Assembly (NCBI GenBank): GCA_021788955.1
Contig: JAJYKC010000107.1
Location: 1 to 7,576 of the forward strand
Source of the DNA: Acidobacteriota bacterium
GTDB lineage: Bacteria > Acidobacteriota > Terriglobia > Bryobacterales > Bryobacteraceae
Direction of reading: 5' to 3'
DNA: 7,576 nt
In this document: piece by piece, positions 1 through 6,323 of the stretch
How the letters are laid out: each line of letters opens with the position of its first letter
How positions within the stretch are numbered: the stretch's first letter is position 1
Notes under the pieces: model-generated
What the model saw: only the letters and a program-made list of their open reading frames with translations
Told to the model about the DNA's origin: nothing
Database searches by the model: none
Translations under genes and position numbers: made by a program

Positions 1-1
1 C

Positions 2-94
2 AATGTGGTGGCGTGGTCGTCGGTGGTGATCATGATCGGGCTGACGCTGGCGCTGGTGGCGATTTCGGCCAAAGACATGCTGTCGGGAGCGTAG
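2..94 (+). CDS. C-terminal end of an inner-membrane protein (partial)
   Basis: The frame beginning at base 2 is open from the window edge and ends with TAG at 92-94, giving the last 30 residues of a protein whose body lies outside the window. The visible part is one strongly hydrophobic stretch (VVIMIGLTLALVAISA) followed by a short polar tail KDMLSGA, so it reads as a last transmembrane helix plus a cytoplasmic or periplasmic tail. The family cannot be named from 30 residues. It is on the same strand as the DUF3467 gene and only 15-18 bases ahead of it, so it may belong to the same operon. GC-rich third positions match the neighbouring genes. A 115-codon overlapping frame (13-360) was judged a shadow because it runs across the DUF3467 gene. 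Confidence 0.6.
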   Translation, partial: NVVAWSSVVIMIGLTLALVAISAKDMLSGA

Positions 95-109
95 GCGGCG
101 CGGCATGGG

Positions 110-418
110 ATGATGTCTGTGATGACGCCGTCGACACCGCAGCCGAAGATTCACCTGGCGAACACGCCGGACTACCGCGAGAACTATTCAAACAGCGTAC
201 AGATGAGGGTGAACCTCTGGGATTTCTTTCTGCTGTTCGGGACGGTCAATCAGACCGCACCCGAAACGGTGATGATCCAGAACTTTCAGGGGATTTACCT
301 CAGCCCTCAGCAGGCGAAGGCGCTGTTCAACGTGTTGCAGCAGAACCTGACGCAGTATGAGGCCACGTTTGGCGAGATTCGCATCGAACCGAAAACGCCG
401 GGTGGCTCGATTCAGTGA
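110..418 (+). CDS. DUF3467 family small protein
   Basis: This 102-residue protein matches the pattern I know for DUF3467. After a short variable N-terminus comes a Tyr/Asn-rich segment (YRENYSNSVQMRVNLWDFFLLFG), then a central strand, then the hallmark end: a 'LSPQQAKALFNVLQQNL' helix leading into 'QYEATFGEIRI'. In other members the equivalent helix reads roughly 'LSP.hAK.L...L..ni..yE..FG.I'. The biochemical role of the family is unknown. It is soluble, with no signal peptide or membrane helix. The start is uncertain: ATG at 110, 113 and 122 are all in frame, a GGGA lies at 107-110, and no Shine-Dalgarno site clearly decides between them. The stop overlaps the start of the next gene, so the protein is probably made together with the glycosyltransferase, although DUF3467 genes occur in many other contexts. 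Naming confidence is high; function is unknown. Confidence 0.85.
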   Translation: MMSVMTPSTPQPKIHLANTPDYRENYSNSVQMRVNLWDFFLLFGTVNQTAPETVMIQNFQGIYLSPQQAKALFNVLQQNLTQYEATFGEIRIEPKTPGGSIQ

Positions 419-1914
419 ACCGGCGGCGGGGCACGGCGCTTGCGCTGGCTGCCTCTGCCCTTGCCGTGTTCGCGCTGCACTGGCCGTATCTGCGTCTGCC
501 TTACTTCTGGGATGAGCTTGGACAGTTCGTTCCGGCCGGGTTAGACATTCTTCAACACGGAGCGTGGATTCCGCGTTCCACGGTTCCCAATTCGCACCCA
601 CCAGGGTTGATGGCCTATCTGGCGCTGGTTTGGAGCGTCTTCGGGTACTCGATTCCGGCGACTCGGGCCGCGATGCTGGTTGTGGCGGCGGGGGTGGTTG
701 CGGCGGCCTATGAGCTGGCGAAGAGGCTGGGGTTGCGGCCTGGATATGCGATTTTGGCCGCTGCGCTGCTGCTGGCCGATCCGCTGTTTCAGATGCAGTC
801 TCTGCTGGCGCAGCTCGATCTGCCCGCGGCGCTGATGACGGCGGTTGTGCTGGTGCTGTTTCTGGATGACTCGGTCGCATGGGCGGCGGCGGCTTCCGTC
901 GTGCTCGTGCTCATGAAGGACACGAGCGCGGTGGTTCCAGCGGTTCTTGGCGTCGTGTTGCTGCGGGAGGGACGGCGGAAGGATGCGTTGATGCTCGTTG
1001 CGCCGTTTATGGCGCTGGGCATCTGGTTTGGGGTGCTGTGGCATGAGACGGGTTACGTGTTCGGGAGTCCCGGATATACGCACTACAACCTGGCGTACGC
1101 GCTGCATCCGGTACGGGCGACGGTGTCGGCCCTGCGGCGGCTGTACTTCTTATTTGTGGCGGATTTCCGCTGGGTTGGCGCGGCCGCACTGCTCTATTCG
1201 CTGTGGAAGACGGACGTATTTCGAGGGCGGGGTTGGCGAATTGTGTTCGTGGCGAGTGTAGCGCAGACGCTTCTGGTGACCGTACTCGGAGGGGCGGCCC
1301 TGGAGCGATATTTGTTACCTGTGCTGCCGGTGCTTTATTGCGCGTATGCGGCGGCGTTTTCAACTGTGCCGATTAGGTGGCGAGTTCCGGCGGTCGCGGT
1401 TCTGGTAGGTGGGTTAATCAGTGGTTGGTTTCTTAACCCGGCGTTTCCGTTTCCTTATGAGAATAACCTCGCGCTAGTCGACTTTGTGCGGTTGCATCAG
1501 GAGGCGGCGAGGTACTTAGACAAGCATTACGCCGGTGAGACGATTTACACGGCATGGCCTCTTACCGGGGCGCTGCGGCGGCCGGCGTTCGGTTATGTCG
1601 ACCGGCCGATGGCTGTGCGGGAGACTTCGGATCTGCGGGCGCGGACGTTGGTACAGCTTGCCGGGGAGCAGCCGCGCGTGCTGGTGCTTTACAGCCGCAC
1701 CTGGGAGCCCAAGTGGGGCGCACTGCGGTTTCGCTGGGTGGTGCGGTTTCTGACTCGCTACTACGAATACGGACCGGACCTTACTCGCGAGGAAGTCCGC
1801 AGCGTGCTGCACTTAGAGCCGGCCGCCCGGTGGGAACGGGGCGGCCAGTGGGCTGAGGTGTATGCGCGGGGGCCGTCGCAGCCGGCGGCGACCGCAGCCG
1901 CTGCCGTGCACTGA
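415..1914 (+). CDS. GT39/ArnT-like membrane glycosyltransferase (PMT_2 type)
   Basis: This 499-residue polytopic inner-membrane protein has the layout of the GT-C fold used by protein mannosyltransferases and ArnT. These enzymes move a sugar from a polyprenyl-phosphate carrier onto an acceptor on the outer face of the membrane. A first helix (about residues 8-24) leads into a periplasmic loop with the acidic pair D33-E34 in 'YFWDE', where the family keeps its catalytic acid. 'HPPG' follows at 61-64. About ten more hydrophobic segments run to about residue 340, with 'ERYLLPVLP' (E297-R298-Y299), a typical late family motif. The last roughly 150 residues are soluble and probably periplasmic. 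The start is GTG at 415, because it gives a GTGA overlap with the stop of the DUF3467 gene and the first helix follows directly. Donor sugar and acceptor (lipid, glycan or protein) cannot be told from sequence. The C-terminus ends in an Ala/Pro-rich tail. Confidence 0.88.
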   Translation: MNRRRGTALALAASALAVFALHWPYLRLPYFWDELGQFVPAGLDILQHGAWIPRSTVPNSHPPGLMAYLALVWSVFGYSIPATRAAMLVVAAGVVAAAYELAKRLGLRPGYAILAAALLLADPLFQMQSLLAQLDLPAALMTAVVLVLFLDDSVAWAAAASVVLVLMKDTSAVVPAVLGVVLLREGRRKDALMLVAPFMALGIWFGVLWHETGYVFGSPGYTHYNLAYALHPVRATVSALRRLYFLFVADFRWVGAAALLYSLWKTDVFRGRGWRIVFVASVAQTLLVTVLGGAALERYLLPVLPVLYCAYAAAFSTVPIRWRVPAVAVLVGGLISGWFLNPAFPFPYENNLALVDFVRLHQEAARYLDKHYAGETIYTAWPLTGALRRPAFGYVDRPMAVRETSDLRARTLVQLAGEQPRVLVLYSRTWEPKWGALRFRWVVRFLTRYYEYGPDLTREEVRSVLHLEPAARWERGGQWAEVYARGPSQPAATAAAAVH

Positions 1915-1927
1915 GTGAAGCCGTTCG

Positions 1928-2014
1928 ATTGGATCTACTTTGTGACGAGGTTGTAAGTGACTCTCCTTTGCATCTGATTCCGGGGGTTCTGCCCGGCTCG
2001 AGTGTAGATCCGAT
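1928..2014. repeat. Interrupted inverted repeat in the convergent spacer
   Basis: The arm ATTGGATCTAC (1928-1938) pairs with GTAGATCCGAT (2004-2014) at 11 positions, one of them a G-T wobble when written as RNA. The arms enclose 65 bases. Inside lies a smaller hairpin, CCGGG...CCCGG at about 1979-1995. It sits between the stop codons of two converging genes, where a shared terminator would be expected, but there is no T-run on either strand. It may be an RNA-structure-based terminator, a protein site or chance. The remainder of the 1915-2152 spacer shows only a 12-base palindrome TCGAAATTTCGA at 2031-2042. Confidence 0.3.
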
Positions 2015-2152
2015 TCGGTTGACTTAATGCTCGAAATTTCGACCAGGCGCCGGGAAATCCCTGAGATTGTGGCAGGAATACCGCGGCATATCAGCAATCG
2101 GCGAAACGTGTCCGTAAGTCTGCCGCCGGGCGAGACGGGCTGTAGCCGGACG

Positions 2153-3529
2153 CTAGTCCTCGGATGGGATTTCGAAATCGAGCGTTTTGCGGAAGCCCTG
2201 GGTTTTCCAGAAACCGTACACCATTCCGGCGGCGAGCCAGATGCCACCGAGGATGTGGGCGCGGCGGTCGAGGTTGATCCAGAGCGCGGCGCAGATGACG
2301 AAACCGAGGAGCGGGGGTACGAGGTGGGTGAGGCGGCGGTCGCGTCCGCGATACCAATAATGCAGGAAAGAGGAGAAATTCACGCCGGCAAAGCCGATGA
2401 GGGCGCCGAAATTGAGTAATTGGGCGCCGTCTTCGTAAGAGATGAGAAACGATCCGAGGAGGGCGAGCGCTCCGACGAGCATCACGTTATTAGCGGGGAC
2501 ACCCGAGCGGGCACTTATTTTGCCGAAGAAGCCCTCGGGAAGCGATCCGCTGCGCCCCATGCCGTAGAGCAGGCGGGCGCCGGCCAACTGGGCGCCGGAG
2601 CCAGAGCCGAAGTTGGCGAGCAGAAGGGTGAAGCTCATGGCGATGGCGAGCGTGCTGCCGCCGACGACGCGGGCGACGTCGGTGTAGGCGGTTTCAATGG
2701 CCTGGAACGGTTTCCCGACGGGCCAGACCAACTGGGCGGCGTAGACCTCGATGGCGGAGAGGACGCCGATGATGAGGCAGGTCAGCACCATGGCAAGAAG
2801 GATGTTGCGGCGGGGATTTTTGGTTTCTTCCGAGAGAGTGGAGAGGCCGTCGAAGCCGATGTAAGTCAGCACGGCGATGGAAGCGCCGCCGCCGAGGCGG
2901 GACCAGGAGAAGTAGCGCGGATCGTAGAAGGGGCGGATGAAAGTGGAGGCGGAGAGCGATGGCAGCGCTGAGACCCAATGCGCGGTGCAGGCGAGCATGG
3001 CGACGATGACAACGCCCATGGCGATGGCCATGACGGCGTTGATGCGCGCGGTGGTGCGGACCCTGCGGAGATTGGCCCAGGTGAAGATGAGTGTGAAGAA
3101 GACGGCCCACACGGCATAGGGGATGCTCGGGATGAGGTGGACCTGGGCTTCGCGGCTGCCCCAGATGACGCAGATGAGTGGATTGAGAAGGTAGTCCATC
3201 AACATGCTCCAACCGGTGGCGAAGCCGAGCGCGGGGTGGATTTCCTGCGCGACATAAGAATAGGCTGAGCCGGCGCTGGGATAGACTCGCGCCATGCGGC
3301 CGTAGCTGACGGCGGTAAACAGCATCGCCACCATCGCCATGAGCACGGTGGTGACGACGTGGCCCATGCCGGTTTCGAAGAACACGCCGAAGGGAGGCAT
3401 CGGCGCGGTGGGCTGGACCATGATGATGCCGATGAGGACGAGTTCCAGCAGTCCGAGCGAGCGGATGAGGTGCGTCTTCGGAGCGGCGGGTGTGGAGGTT
3501 GAATCGGGCAACTGGGAATTATAGCCCAT
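2153..3529 (-). CDS. APC-superfamily amino acid/polyamine permease (PuuP-like)
   Basis: This 458-residue secondary transporter of the APC superfamily (AA_permease_2 type) has about twelve hydrophobic segments. It probably takes up an amino acid or polyamine with H+ or Na+ across the inner membrane. Family marks visible: an unwound first helix 'LIGIIMVQPTAPMPPFG' that resembles the PuuP/putrescine-importer version rather than the usual Gly-x-Gly form; 'YPSAGSAYSYV' in helix 3; and 'TYIGFDGLSTLSEETKNPRRN' at the helix 6/loop region, which is the strongest signature. The frame is open up to base 3649, but the extra 40 codons are charged and Pro-rich and overlap the divergent gene, so ATG at 3529 is preferred. 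There is no good Shine-Dalgarno site there, and TTG at 3511 is an alternative (see the promoter entry). The gene converges with the glycosyltransferase and has no same-strand neighbour, so it is probably transcribed alone. Substrate is not assignable. Confidence 0.9.
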   Translation of the reverse strand: MGYNSQLPDSTSTPAAPKTHLIRSLGLLELVLIGIIMVQPTAPMPPFGVFFETGMGHVVTTVLMAMVAMLFTAVSYGRMARVYPSAGSAYSYVAQEIHPALGFATGWSMLMDYLLNPLICVIWGSREAQVHLIPSIPYAVWAVFFTLIFTWANLRRVRTTARINAVMAIAMGVVIVAMLACTAHWVSALPSLSASTFIRPFYDPRYFSWSRLGGGASIAVLTYIGFDGLSTLSEETKNPRRNILLAMVLTCLIIGVLSAIEVYAAQLVWPVGKPFQAIETAYTDVARVVGGSTLAIAMSFTLLLANFGSGSGAQLAGARLLYGMGRSGSLPEGFFGKISARSGVPANNVMLVGALALLGSFLISYEDGAQLLNFGALIGFAGVNFSSFLHYWYRGRDRRLTHLVPPLLGFVICAALWINLDRRAHILGGIWLAAGMVYGFWKTQGFRKTLDFEIPSED

Positions 3530-3564
3530 GCGCGGGGCGATACCACCCTTGCCTGGCATATGAT
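3518..3564. promoter_or_regulatory. Compact divergent promoter region with two -10-like hexamers
   Basis: The two divergent genes start about 40 bases apart, so their promoters must share this stretch. On the - strand a perfect TATAAT (3523-3518) lies six bases ahead of an in-frame TTG at 3511, inside the assigned N-terminus of the permease. On the + strand TATGAT (3559-3564) lies five bases ahead of the TTG start at 3570. Neither has a convincing TTGACA-like box 16-18 bases upstream, and neither TTG has a Shine-Dalgarno site. The spacing would suit leaderless transcripts. This is an inference from spacing only. Confidence 0.35.
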
Positions 3565-3569
3565 GAAAC

Positions 3570-4619
3570 TTGGACACGGCGAAGTCATCGGCCGGAAGGG
3601 GCGGCGGACAACGTCTCACGCGAAAGCTCGCGATCATCGCAATTAACATCGCATCGCTGGCGTGTCTGGTGTGGGTGTTGCGCGGCTCCGGTTTAAGCCA
3701 GTTGAACCGTGAGGTGGCGCATCTGCATTGGCCGTGGGTGGCGGTTTCCGCCGTTTCCGGCGTTCTGGTTTACCTGTGGCAGGCGTGGCGATGGAGCCTG
3801 CTGTTAGCGCCTGTGAAACCGGTGTCGGTCGGCCACTCCACGCGCGCGATTTTCGTCGGACTATTCGCCAATGAATTGCTGCCGCTGCGAGCCGGCGAAA
3901 TCGTGCGGTGCTTCCTGCAGGGGCGCTGGAGCCAGATCCCGTTGTCCGTCGTGCTTGCGTCGGCGTTGATTGAGCGGATCTTCGACGGCGTCTGGCTGAT
4001 GGCCTGCCTGTTTGCGGCTTTTCGCTCGATGCCGCACATGCCGAGGTTCATCGTCGACGGCGCTTATGTGCTCGGAGCCGTGATTCTGGTCGTGGCGGGG
4101 TTCCTGGCGATTGCCATGTACTGGCGGGAACAGACGCTGGATGCGCTGGTGAAGGCGAAGTGGCTCAGTTGGGTGCATATTCTGGTTCAGGATCTTCACC
4201 TGATCGGCCATTCGCGCTACCTGTACATGGCGTTCCTGGTGAGCATGCCGTACCTGCTAATGCAGGTTCTGCCGATATACGCTCTGTTTCAGGCCTACGC
4301 GCCGCTCGAATCTCTGGGTTGGCTTCCAGCGTTCGTGACGATGGTGATTCTGCGGCTTGGGGCAGTGGTCCCACAGGCGCCGGGCAGCCTGGGCGCGTTT
4401 AACGCGCTGACAGTTGTAAGCCTGCTGCTGTTCCATGTGCCGCGGGCGCTCGCCAAACGGTATTCCATTCTTCTGTGGGTCGTTGTGACGATTCCCCTGT
4501 TGCTTACCGGCTTCATCGCGCTGGCGATCACCGGCGTGAAGATGGACGAGCTACGCCATCATGCCGAGGCGGCTACCAGCGCACCACGGGAGCCTGCCCC
4601 CGCGTCGCCGCGCCAATGA
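3570..4619 (+). CDS. YbhN/AglD-like membrane protein (LPG_synthase_TM family)
   Basis: This 349-residue integral membrane protein belongs to the UPF0104/LPG_synthase_TM family, which includes YbhN, AglD and the flippase part of MprF. Members act in envelope lipid or lipid-linked sugar metabolism; many are annotated only as flippase-like. Diagnostic stretches: 'ANELLPLRAGEIVR' at 100-113 (usually 'N..lP.raGE..R'), 'LIERIFDG' at 133-140, and 'PQAPGSLGAFN' at 268-278. About seven or eight hydrophobic segments follow a basic N-terminus, and the C-terminal 30 residues are polar and Pro/Ala-rich. Length fits stand-alone members without the MprF synthase domain, so lysyl-PG synthesis is not implied. 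The start is TTG at 3570: an in-frame TGA at 3564-3566 rules out anything earlier, and no ATG or GTG precedes the first helix. A separate ATGATG at 3560 is in another frame and stops after 28 codons. The gene is divergent from the permease, and nothing follows it on the same strand for some distance. Confidence 0.88.
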   Translation: MDTAKSSAGRGGGQRLTRKLAIIAINIASLACLVWVLRGSGLSQLNREVAHLHWPWVAVSAVSGVLVYLWQAWRWSLLLAPVKPVSVGHSTRAIFVGLFANELLPLRAGEIVRCFLQGRWSQIPLSVVLASALIERIFDGVWLMACLFAAFRSMPHMPRFIVDGAYVLGAVILVVAGFLAIAMYWREQTLDALVKAKWLSWVHILVQDLHLIGHSRYLYMAFLVSMPYLLMQVLPIYALFQAYAPLESLGWLPAFVTMVILRLGAVVPQAPGSLGAFNALTVVSLLLFHVPRALAKRYSILLWVVVTIPLLLTGFIALAITGVKMDELRHHAEAATSAPREPAPASPRQ

Positions 4620-4959
4620 GGATCGCGCACAGCGCCGCGGGGCGTGGGCGTTGACTCGTACAATTACACGCGCTCCGCGCTGTGCGCTCGCAATTAGACC
4701 GGCCGAGCACAGGAACGCTTACTCGGACGGGATGCCGATCTACTCGACCGATTGTTCGGGGACGAAGTGCGGTCCGGCGTGGTTCAGAGCCGAACCCCTT
4801 TACTGGGGGTACGCATCAGGAGCTTTGGGCCGCGAAATTCACGGCGCGGCCCCCGAATCTGGTGGGGATTGCGTTGCGATATGGAGTCTCAAATGCGCGC
4901 ACGATGCGCCGATCGATTCCGTGATCGAGGGGATTCTTGAGCCGTCGGGCACGCCGTAG

Positions 4960-5271
4960 ATTTGTCTCAAGGATCTGGATGAGAACCGGCCGCTCAGTTC
5001 GATTCGGCTTCGCGTCGAGACGACTGACTATATCCTCGAGCGCTACCGGGGGATCTTGAGGGAGCGCCGCCGCCTGGAGCGGGACATTGAAGCGCAGCTT
5101 GCGGTCTATGAGAAGGAGCTGCGGCGGGGCTGGTTCGGCACTTCCCCTCGCTCTCTTGGCCCACATTTCTGGCGAGTTCTGATCCGGTGCAGGTGCAACG
5201 TCCGAGAGCGCACGTGTCGAAGAGTTGCCGCTTTGGCCGTGCGGAGGAGTTCTAGTCCCATGCGTACTTGA
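4960..5271 (+). pseudogene. Possible gene remnant with a charged helical segment
   Basis: The frame after the TAG at 4957-4959 reads on to TGA at 5269-5271 without an ATG or GTG in its first part; TTG at 5056 is the first usable start. Roughly 4984-5150 looks protein-like: 'SSIRLRVETTDYILERY' leads into an Arg/Glu-rich helix ('RERRRLERDIEAQLAVYEKEL') that could form a short coiled coil. After 'RRGWFGTSPRS' it turns into Cys/Arg-rich sequence that looks like noise. Upstream, coding-like pieces lie in other frames: 'RLLGRDADLLDRLFGDEV' in the frame of base 4752, and 'IDSVIEGILEPSGTP' just before the TAG in this same frame. This is consistent with one decayed gene carrying frameshifts and a stop, but I do not recognise the family and chance is possible. 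Confidence 0.2.
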
Positions 5272-5375
5272 GGTTCCAAACGTCCCAGTACTATTCCCGA
5301 TTTCGACGGAGGGGCCTTAAGAACTTGCTCGTCGTCTTGATTGCCGTATTACTGTACTGACTTGCAGTGTTGACC

Positions 5376-5579
5376 CTAGGGATGTTCCCGTAGCCACCAC
5401 CACAGGTTGTCGACATCCAAGTCACTCAGCAACTCTAGATCCCTCACAGTAGAGCCGATGATGCGCGCGTGGACGGCAACAGTTGTAATTTGTAAGTCGG
5501 TACACGGCCCAACCAACTTCGATGCAATGTTCCTGATTGCAATGATTCGGACCCGCCGTTCGATAGTGAGAAGGCTCAT
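5376..5579 (-). CDS. Hypothetical 67-aa protein, unrecognised
   Basis: This small ORF is the best coding candidate in the gene-poor stretch. ATG at 5579 is preceded five bases upstream by AAGG (in TAAGGCGTCT), a fair Shine-Dalgarno site, and an in-frame TAG lies ten codons further upstream, which fixes the N-terminal limit. The product begins with a basic amphipathic segment ('MSLLTIERRVRIIAIRNIA'). It continues with alternating hydrophobic and polar residues ('LQITTVAVHARIIG') and an acidic Leu-rich run, and ends in 'LWWWLREHP'. The composition is protein-like but matches no family I know. It has no signal peptide or clear membrane helix. It stands alone on its strand, and local GC is about 52%, lower than in the flanking genes, in line with acquired DNA. 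It could be a real small accessory gene, the start of a truncated larger one, or a chance ORF. Confidence 0.3.
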   Translation of the reverse strand: MSLLTIERRVRIIAIRNIASKLVGPCTDLQITTVAVHARIIGSTVRDLELLSDLDVDNLWWWLREHP

Positions 5580-5705
5580 AGACGCCTTAGCCCTTTTTCG
5601 GAACTCCTACAGTAGGTGTGCATAGACGGCCGAAGCGTTTCACCAAAACTTCCTTCCGAACATCAGTGCCCACGCTAGCCAGAGTTCTCAAGCATTATAA
5701 GCGAG

Positions 5706-5942
5706 ATGGGCGCCAAGTTGAATAGGGACAGTGAAAAAAATCTTCGCTGCTGTAAGGCAAGCTGGCGGCGGTCTAGAACGTATATAACCAGCCACAAGAG
5801 GGGCGTACTACCAGGGGGAGTGAAACTCATCGGAACGTGGAACTCGGGTGATGCCGAGCTTGAGCTGGCTACGCTGAAGTTATTAGGTCAACTTAGTCTC
5901 GGAATAAGTGGTGGGCGACTGCTTGGGCGATTTGTGACTTGA
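5706..5942 (+). CDS. Doubtful 78-aa ORF, unrecognised
   Basis: ATG at 5706 opens a 78-codon frame that ends with TGA at 5940-5942. The N-terminal half is basic and Cys-containing; the C-terminal part ('ELELATLKLLGQLSLGISGG') is Leu/Gly-rich and could be a short helix. The third codon positions show no GC preference, unlike the flanking genes, and the upstream sequence offers only a weak AGCGAG next to the ATG. It is listed mainly because its stop overlaps the start of the next ORF as TGATG. It is probably not a conserved gene. Confidence 0.15.
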   Translation: MGAKLNRDSEKNLRCCKASWRRSRTYITSHKRGVLPGGVKLIGTWNSGDAELELATLKLLGQLSLGISGGRLLGRFVT

Positions 5943-6196
5943 TGTGGCTGACGGCCCCGTTAGGTCTGAACCGGTACCTGTACCAGGAAGCAAGGGCGAT
6001 ACCCCGGGACGTACGGAGGATTCCGCACGCTGTGGATCGCCTACTCAAGCGACGACGCACTCGGGATCGACAGCGGGGAACTCCGGCCCCGATAGATAAA
6101 ACAATTGTGGCGGAAATGTTTTGGCCGCCGTGGCGATGGTCTTGGGCCTACCCGGTTCCCGGCGAGAGCGCATCCGCGACCCTATGGGAAGGGTGA
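5942..6196 (+). CDS. Doubtful 84-aa basic ORF, unrecognised
   Basis: ATG at 5942 overlaps the stop of the preceding ORF (TGATG), the arrangement seen in translationally coupled genes. The product is basic: the segment 'RDVRRIPHAVDRLLKRRRT' could be an amphipathic or nucleic-acid-contacting helix, and a Trp-rich part ('FWPPWRWSWAYP') follows. Third-position GC is somewhat higher than in the preceding ORF. No family is recognised. It could equally be the second half of a single frameshifted gene with 5706-5942, or chance. Confidence 0.15.
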   Translation: MWLTAPLGLNRYLYQEARAIPRDVRRIPHAVDRLLKRRRTRDRQRGTPAPIDKTIVAEMFWPPWRWSWAYPVPGESASATLWEG

Positions 6197-6323
6197 CCAG
6201 CCAGGCATATGGCTTCGGACACCTCGAGAATTCCAGAACCGAAGTGCAGCTCAGGTGTGGCGAGTGCGGAAGACTTCCGAGGGGGGTGGAACCCGGTGTT
6301 GGCGTGAAGACCGAAGAATTTGT

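Larger units (their letters stand above)
4620..6323. other. 1.7-kb gene-poor stretch, possible decayed island beside tRNA-Ser
   Basis: No recognisable conserved gene lies between the YbhN-like gene and tRNA-Ser. GC drops from about 67% in nearby genes (40/60 at 841-900) to 53% at 5281-5340 and 47% at 5641-5700, so part of this DNA differs in origin or is under weaker coding pressure. Frames here are short, and coding-like segments switch frame. The stretch ends at the 3' end of tRNA-Ser, the usual side for tRNA-targeted insertion. I looked for a copy of the tRNA 3' end near 4620 and elsewhere in the stretch and saw only a 7-base match (TGGCGGA, about 6108), which is not meaningful. No integrase, transposase, terminal inverted repeat or CRISPR-like repeat is visible. 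The individual weak ORFs are listed separately. A small hairpin-capable palindrome, CGGAAGACTTCCG, lies at 6267-6279, downstream of the tRNA. Confidence 0.5.

Noticed and set aside
188..880. 230-codon minus-strand ORF rich in Pro/Arg/Ala
   Set aside because: It is antisense to the DUF3467 and glycosyltransferase genes, low-complexity, with no recognisable domain.
2031..2179. Two 12-base perfect palindromes, TCGAAATTTCGA (2031-2042) and GATTTCGAAATC (2168-2179)
   Set aside because: One or two 12-base palindromes are expected by chance in a sequence this long, and one lies inside the permease coding region. No further copies near a promoter were seen.
2420..2971. 183-codon + strand ORF rich in Glu/Gly/Ala
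   Set aside because: It is antisense to the permease, whose membrane helices and family motifs are clear; the composition is typical of reversed hydrophobic coding sequence.
6108..6114. TGGCGGA shared with the tRNA-Ser 3' end, considered as an att duplicate
   Set aside because: Seven bases is too short to mean anything, and the flanking bases diverge at once.
4620..6323. CRISPR array, IS element or integrase in the gene-poor stretch
   Set aside because: I saw no regularly spaced repeat, no terminal inverted repeats and no transposase or integrase motif in any frame.
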